Assembly: GCA_943359475.1 (NCBI GenBank)
Contig: CALRHK010000006.1
Location: 1 to 35,229 of the forward strand
DNA from: Candidatus Nomurabacteria bacterium
GTDB taxonomy: Bacteria > Patescibacteriota > Minisyncoccia > Phycocordibacterales > UBA9973
Reading direction: 5' to 3'
Length of the DNA stretch: 35,229 bases
The translations under genes were made by a program, and so were the position numbers. Below are positions 31,257-35,229 of the stretch, piece after piece; position 1 is the stretch's first letter, and each line of letters begins with the position of its first letter. The notes beneath the pieces were generated by a model that worked only from the letters and a program-made list of their open reading frames with translations, did not search any database and had not been told where the DNA came from.

Positions 31257-33092
31257 CTAAAGCTTCCCTTTTGTTGCCGAAAGCTCATCCTTGGCCTTTT
31301 TGATAGACAAAATTTGTGAAGGGTCAGAGGTAATGATTTGGTCCTCTGTATATGAAGCAATGGTTTTAATAGCAACGTGCTTAAGGCCGGCAAAGAAGAT
31401 CCCTTCCCCGACACCAGATTCCAAGAGTAGGTATTTTTCTTCATCAGTAAGATTAAATGTTTTTTGGAGAAGGTCGATCGATGAGGGAGATTGCTTTAAG
31501 AGGAGTTGGAGTGAGGAGTTTGTTACAATCGGAACACCATATGGGCTACGCATAAAGTCACCAACGTCTTGAGTAATTGTTGCCAAGCCCAAGAAATACT
31601 TACGTCCTCGTTTTGCAATAGAGTAAAGGAAGGAAGCAGTATCTTCTGATTTCATCATCCACCATGCCTCATCTACTACCAAAAGACGTTTCTTGAGTGT
31701 TTTTCGTACTGCATTCCAAATGAAGTGCGTCACAATATACATCGCCACTGGTTTAAGCTCATCTTCCATGTCACGGACGGAAAAGACAACAAATTTCTTA
31801 TTGATATCAACATTCGATGGCTGGTTAATAAAGGAAGCCCATGAGCCTTTTGTATATTTTGTAAGACGAGTCAGGATAGAGTCGCTCCCCTCCATACCTG
31901 CGAGGACCATTTCAAAATCTGAAAGAAGCGGTGGTTCAATGTTTGCAAAATCAGATTCTGGAGTAATGTCTTTAATTGCGTAGGTTTCAGTGATTGCGCG
32001 ATCAACAAGCGCATCTTCTTCTGGTGTTAGACCTCCAAGCATAATACGGAAAAGGCCGACAAGATTAATAACATTTGTGCGAAGCACATCTGCTGGTGTT
32101 TCGTCTTCTCGGGGAATTGGTAATTCAAAGGGATTAATGTGGTGATCAGAAGAGAGTGATATGTTAAAGTAGCGCCCCCCAACAGCTTCTGCCATATATT
32201 CATATTCACGCTCAGGGTCAATAACAATCACGTCAGTATCAAACATGAGTGTGCGAAGGATTTCAAGCTTCGTTGCATATGATTTACCTGCACCAGATGT
32301 TGCAAACGTGATTGAGTTGTAGTTTGGAAGTGAGTAGCGGTCAAAAATAACCAAGCTTTGATTATGACGGTTTACACCGTAGAGGATACCTTTATCAGAC
32401 GTGAGGTCAAATGAAACAAAGGGAAACACTGATGAAAGTGGCTCAGAGTTAAGCTTTTGGTGGACATTTAAAAGGTCAGTACCAGTTGGAATTGCGCTCT
32501 TAAAACCTTCTTCTTGTTGGAAAAGTGCTGGTTTGATATAGACAAGTTTTGCTTCGAGTATTGATTTAATTTCATTTTCGATTTTAAAGAGGTCGTTGTC
32601 ATTGTCGGCATAAATGGTTATATAAAGTCCTACATCAAACATTTTCTCTTGTGCTTGCATGAGATTATCACGGAGTGATTCAAGGTCTCGATAGGCAGTA
32701 TCGAGCATCGGATCGCGCACAAGACCACGTTCCTCGCGTGTATTGATTTGGCTTTGTACTTCGGCAACTTTTTTTTGAAATTGGCGGAGCACTTTTGATG
32801 TCTCGATTGGGTGAATAAAGATTGAGACATCAAAAATTTTGTCGAGGTTGATAATCGGTGCAAACCAGTTATCGGTCAAAAAACGAGGGTATGAGATAAC
32901 AAAAAAGGTACGCGCAATCTTTTCTCCAAGGTTGAGGGATTTTGGTTCAACTTTGAGCGCAGAAGGTGCAATAACGTCTTGAAATTCAAGGGTTGCTGCT
33001 TCGTAGATTTCTGCTGGAAGCACAGGCATTATGCCTGAAGGTGTCTTCATTTGATCGCTCTTCTTTTTAAATAGTGAATCAAAAATACCCAT
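31257..33092 (-). CDS. VirB4-like type IV secretion ATPase (CPR form)
   Basis: This membrane-associated AAA-type motor powers type IV secretion or conjugative pilus assembly. The 611-residue protein has an N-terminal region with VirB4-type helical hairpin character (about 1-240), then Walker A ATSGAGKSYATKLE near 265 and DVIVIDPEREYE, and Walker B KRLLVVDEAWWMM near 470. A later arginine-rich TTxxRKYF-like segment reads AKRGRKYFLGLATITQD. It starts 1 nt after the TraC-N-like gene, and that gene may supply the missing N-terminal domain. No VirD4 coupling protein or relaxase is in view, so a role in DNA transfer is not shown. Confidence 0.88.
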   Translation of the reverse strand: MGIFDSLFKKKSDQMKTPSGIMPVLPAEIYEAATLEFQDVIAPSALKVEPKSLNLGEKIARTFFVISYPRFLTDNWFAPIINLDKIFDVSIFIHPIETSKVLRQFQKKVAEVQSQINTREERGLVRDPMLDTAYRDLESLRDNLMQAQEKMFDVGLYITIYADNDNDLFKIENEIKSILEAKLVYIKPALFQQEEGFKSAIPTGTDLLNVHQKLNSEPLSSVFPFVSFDLTSDKGILYGVNRHNQSLVIFDRYSLPNYNSITFATSGAGKSYATKLEILRTLMFDTDVIVIDPEREYEYMAEAVGGRYFNISLSSDHHINPFELPIPREDETPADVLRTNVINLVGLFRIMLGGLTPEEDALVDRAITETYAIKDITPESDFANIEPPLLSDFEMVLAGMEGSDSILTRLTKYTKGSWASFINQPSNVDINKKFVVFSVRDMEDELKPVAMYIVTHFIWNAVRKTLKKRLLVVDEAWWMMKSEDTASFLYSIAKRGRKYFLGLATITQDVGDFMRSPYGVPIVTNSSLQLLLKQSPSSIDLLQKTFNLTDEEKYLLLESGVGEGIFFAGLKHVAIKTIASYTEDQIITSDPSQILSIKKAKDELSATKGKL

Positions 33093-33093
33093 A

Positions 33094-33735
33094 CTATTGA
33101 AGTTTTATTCCCTGGCTAATGTCCCCTGGATTAAATGTCTTATAAAACAACTCGATAACCTCTTCGGTGCCGAGCTGTGTTGCCCGAACACCAACTCGCT
33201 GTAGTCCTTGAATAATTACTGAAACGCGTTGGTCGAGCTGGCTCCTCTTCTCTTCAAATTCGAGTGAGGCATCCTTTTTTTGCTCTGTCTTCCCTCCTCC
33301 AAAGGATGGTAACATGCCACCGAGAGGATTTCCGCTTTTAAGTGTTGTTGCCGTATAAGGAACGACAATAAAAAAGCTTTTGGTCATAATGTTTACCTGT
33401 TCAGTAAAACCGCGAATGAAGTCCATATACTCTTTTGTCTGCACTTTCAAGAGTGGCTCTAGCTGTTCCTTGAGACGATTTTCGAGAAGCAATAAATAGG
33501 GGCGAATATCGAGCCTGCGTGATTGAATGACAATTTGTGTCGAAAAATCGAGTGAGTTAAGAAAGTTTTGGAATTGCAAAAGGATAGCTTCTTGTTCATC
33601 AGCAGATTTGAGCGAGAGATTAATCGAAGATGCCATCAAAACTGCACGAAGACCGCCGTCTTTAAGAACCACGACACCGTCGCGTACTTCTTTTATTGGA
33701 ACGAACTCTTGTGTTGCTTTTGCTTTTAATGCCAT
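33094..33735 (-). CDS. TraC/VirB4 N-terminal-domain-like protein
   Basis: This 213-residue protein begins TQEFVPIKEVRDGVVVLKDG and continues with a beta-alpha pattern. It then has a long helix (LLLENRLKEQLEPLLKVQTK) and FIRGFTEQVNIMTKSFFIVVPY, the layout of the N-terminal domain of TraC/VirB4 proteins. In other systems that domain is fused to the ATPase; here the ATPase is the next gene, 1 nt away. It is probably a stand-alone partner of VirB4. A Gly/Pro-rich insertion (about 125-150) separates two parts. A TATAAT element (33744-33749, minus) ends 8 nt before the ATG. Confidence 0.8.
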   Translation of the reverse strand: MALKAKATQEFVPIKEVRDGVVVLKDGGLRAVLMASSINLSLKSADEQEAILLQFQNFLNSLDFSTQIVIQSRRLDIRPYLLLLENRLKEQLEPLLKVQTKEYMDFIRGFTEQVNIMTKSFFIVVPYTATTLKSGNPLGGMLPSFGGGKTEQKKDASLEFEEKRSQLDQRVSVIIQGLQRVGVRATQLGTEEVIELFYKTFNPGDISQGIKLQ

Positions 33736-33743
33736 GAGTTTTT

Positions 33744-33749
33744 ATTATA
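33744..33749 (-). promoter_or_regulatory. -10 element of the TraC-N-like gene
   Basis: A perfect TATAAT on the minus strand, 8 nt before the ATG. It is located in the short gap between prgI and the TraC-N-like gene. No convincing -35 is seen. Confidence 0.5.
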
Positions 33750-33769
33750 GCGTTTCGTTTCTTTTCACC

Positions 33770-34198
33770 CTATTTCTTATTTACATCAAGTACGTCGAGA
33801 CCCCACGAAATATCTTTAAGCTTACTGTCTGAAAGTCGCGGTATATACGAAGGTTCGATGGGCGCTGTGGGTGTGGTAGATGAAGATCGAGTAGTTTTCT
33901 TGGGTGGATCTTTTCGCCAAATATAGAGATTTCTTCCGTAGAGTTTTTTATTGATATTGAATTTAAACCACGCCTCAAGTATTTGAATGAATGGTTTATT
34001 GTTGATTTTTACAAAAGTGAGTGCAGCAGAAAGACCGAGTATTGCTGGTACAAGAAAGATCGCAATCACAATACCAAAAAATTTATATACCAGATAAGAC
34101 AACCCTAACCCGCCAACCATGTAGACAAATTGGCGAAACGTGAATGGTCCAAAGAGTTTATCTTCGACATCAATAAATTGAGGAACGTGGAATTGCAT
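33770..34198 (-). CDS. PrgI family membrane protein
   Basis: This 142-residue protein begins MQFHVPQFIDVEDKLFGPFTFRQFVYM, of which FGPFTFRQF is the signature region, followed by two membrane helices (about 28-65), FVKINNKPF and a helix ending in LYGRNLYIWRKD. This is the PrgI-family layout (VirB3-like, next to VirB4 in type IV secretion operons). The C-terminal part (about 105-142) is Pro/Ser/Thr-rich with a final acidic helix. It lies upstream of the TraC-N-like and VirB4-like genes. A strong hairpin with a T tract stands just before its start. Confidence 0.88.
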   Translation of the reverse strand: MQFHVPQFIDVEDKLFGPFTFRQFVYMVGGLGLSYLVYKFFGIVIAIFLVPAILGLSAALTFVKINNKPFIQILEAWFKFNINKKLYGRNLYIWRKDPPKKTTRSSSTTPTAPIEPSYIPRLSDSKLKDISWGLDVLDVNKK

Positions 34199-34214
34199 AG
34201 TGAAAGCGGCTTAC

Positions 34215-34258
34215 AAAAAAACCAACTCGTGCTTTTATTGTAGCATACGAGTTGGTTT
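34215..34258 (-). terminator. Terminator or attenuator inside the T4SS-like operon
   Basis: On the minus strand AAACCAACTCGT and ACGAGTTGGTTT form a 12-bp stem with a 16-nt loop, followed by about seven U residues. It stands between the hypothetical gene at 34270-34896 and prgI, so it would reduce expression of the downstream secretion genes unless an internal promoter restarts transcription. Confidence 0.85.
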
Positions 34259-34269
34259 CGCACCCCGCA

Positions 34270-34896
34270 CTATTCAACAGGTTCACGATATGGATCACCA
34301 GATTTTTTTAGTGGTGGAGAAACGGGTGTACCTCCGAGGCTCTGGTCAGTATCTTTTTTAGGAATGGTGAAGGTGTTAGAAAGTTTTGACGCAATAATAT
34401 TTTGGTTTTCAGGATTTGGAATGAGGAGTGGGTTCTCTACTTCTTCAAGGAGCGTGTCGCGATTGACGGTACTTGGAGACGATACATTTCCCGTAGGAGG
34501 TGTTTCTGTCTCGATTTCAATACCAGTATTATTGAGTACCCGTGTCTCTTCAGGAGCAATCGCTGTTTCTTCGTTTCGTGAATAGACTTCTTCGAGCTTT
34601 GTAATCAGTGGGCGAAAAATGAGTTTCTCAGCATCTTGTGCGATCTCTTCTGCTTTATTCCCCACAAGATTGAGGCGTGACTGAATTTCGTGTACATAGT
34701 TTGCTGGTTTGGTGAGACCGAGGAGCACAAGGAACGTTTCCGTCTGAAGCTCCCCTGCTTGGTCGACACGAAGTCCGTGTTTTTTGCGAATATCTTCAAG
34801 TGCACCAAGCCACGAACCTTCAAGTACAACTGCCTGTATGTCTTGCGGAAGGAGTTTGATGCGCTCTTCTATAAGTTTTTTTGTTTTCTCATCCAT
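34270..34896 (-). CDS. Hypothetical protein of the T4SS-like operon
   Basis: This 208-residue soluble protein has a helical N-terminal part (about 1-110, MDEKTKKLIEERIKLLPQDIQ..., with LEDIRKKHGLRVDQAGELQTE) and a long disordered-looking tail rich in Pro, Thr, Ser, Asn and Glu that ends DPYREPVE. There is no signal peptide or membrane helix. The family is not recognised; I recall similar short helical proteins in CPR secretion clusters. It begins 5 nt after the stop of the upstream gene, in the same operon, and is followed by a strong terminator. Confidence 0.65.
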   Translation of the reverse strand: MDEKTKKLIEERIKLLPQDIQAVVLEGSWLGALEDIRKKHGLRVDQAGELQTETFLVLLGLTKPANYVHEIQSRLNLVGNKAEEIAQDAEKLIFRPLITKLEEVYSRNEETAIAPEETRVLNNTGIEIETETPPTGNVSSPSTVNRDTLLEEVENPLLIPNPENQNIIASKLSNTFTIPKKDTDQSLGGTPVSPPLKKSGDPYREPVE

Positions 34897-34901
34897 GTTT
34901 T

Positions 34902-35229
34902 TTATAATTCATCATTAGGACCTGTTTTACGAAAGCCGATTGGGTTTCGTTGTGGTTGTGGGTTTGTTGCTTGTGCGGTCGGTGGTTTTGGTACGTTTGC
35001 GCGTTCTACAGAGTAGCTGCTAGGATTTACCGTTTTTTGCTCAGTTGTTGATGATTGGTTGCCAAGCTTAAATCCGATAGGCGTACGTTCACTTGAGGAA
35101 CCTCCACTTCCGCCACCAGCGCTTGCACGGAATCCTATTGGTGTTCTCTCTTGTCCACTTTGTGTTCCACCAGTATTGATTCGTGTGAAGATAGGAGCTT
35201 GGCCAGAGGTGTTGCCTCCGGGTCCAAAG
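34902..35229 (-). CDS. C-terminal end of a protein with repeated PIGF motifs (partial)
   Basis: An open frame runs from the window edge to TAA at 34902-34904, covering about 108 residues. It is low in hydrophobics and rich in Gly, Ser, Thr, Asn and Pro. A short motif recurs three times: ERTPIGFR, ERTPIGFK and RNPIGFRK. The tail looks disordered and export-accessible or cytosolic, and ends GPNDEL. It is upstream of the hypothetical protein in the same operon. From typical gene order it may be the tail of a large VirB6-like membrane protein, but the visible part contains no membrane helix and the start is outside the window. Confidence 0.6.
   Translation of the reverse strand, partial: FGPGGNTSGQAPIFTRINTGGTQSGQERTPIGFRASAGGGSGGSSSERTPIGFKLGNQSSTTEQKTVNPSSYSVERANVPKPPTAQATNPQPQRNPIGFRKTGPNDEL

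Noticed and set aside
178-35229. Alternative genetic code (UGA as glycine or tryptophan)
   Set aside because: All genes read full length without any in-frame TGA, so recoding is not needed. The absence of TGA stops is reported separately.

Overview
The window looks like a chromosomal piece of a Patescibacteria/CPR bacterium, most likely of the Parcubacteria (Paceibacteria) group. The evidence is the compact, moderately AT-rich layout and several traits typical of that group. These are a YebC protein with a missing C-terminal block, a DNA polymerase I without a recognisable proofreading domain, a HolA-like protein of reduced size, and the PrgI / TraC-N / VirB4-type ATPase / 'ILNTINPNL' pilin cluster. 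The assignment rests on my reading of protein families, not on a search.

Layout. 1-2.9 kb: tRNA-Arg(GCG), rpsT, ruvA, mutM, a one-helix membrane peptide, a TrmH/SpoU methyltransferase and tRNA-Lys(UUU). 2.97-4.9 kb: a ZIP metal transporter diverging from a dsbB-dsbA oxidative folding pair. 4.9-5.2 kb: an orphan plus-strand transcription unit with promoter and terminator but no gene. 5.2-9.3 kb (minus): holA-like, an ICMT-like methyltransferase, polA and tsaE. 9.4-13.6 kb (minus): two secreted/surface proteins with strong consensus promoters. 13.7-15.4 kb: pilB. 15.4-15.8 kb: a minus-strand candidate structured RNA of about 330 nt with its own promoter and terminator. 15.8-18.1 kb: ruvB, yebC, ruvC and a small acidic protein. 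18.1-22.1 kb: tyrS (minus) and a class A penicillin-binding protein (plus). 22.1-27.2 kb: the replication-origin neighbourhood, with dnaA, dnaN and a DUF721-like gene on the minus strand diverging from rpmH-rnpA-yidD-yidC-jag. DnaA boxes lie between dnaA and dnaN and upstream of dnaA. 27.2-35.2 kb (minus): a type IV secretion/pilus-like operon ending with secreted Ig/FN3-like proteins.

How the genes fit together. RuvABC and MutM are recombination and repair genes. DnaA, DnaN, the HolA-like protein and PolA form the replication core. RnpA, YidD, YidC and Jag form the conserved RNA-processing and membrane-insertion cluster. DsbA/DsbB would oxidise the cysteines of exported proteins. PilB and the VirB4/PrgI/pilin set point to two separate surface-appendage or transport machines.

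Window-wide patterns. None of the 37 genes whose stop is visible ends in TGA (27 TAA, 10 TAG). Most genes at the head of a transcription unit have a -10 hexamer ending only 6-8 nt before the ATG, which indicates leaderless mRNAs. The strongest candidate for something undescribed is the structured RNA at 15429-15761: every imperfect pair I traced in its main helices is a G-U wobble on the minus strand but an A-C mismatch on the plus strand.
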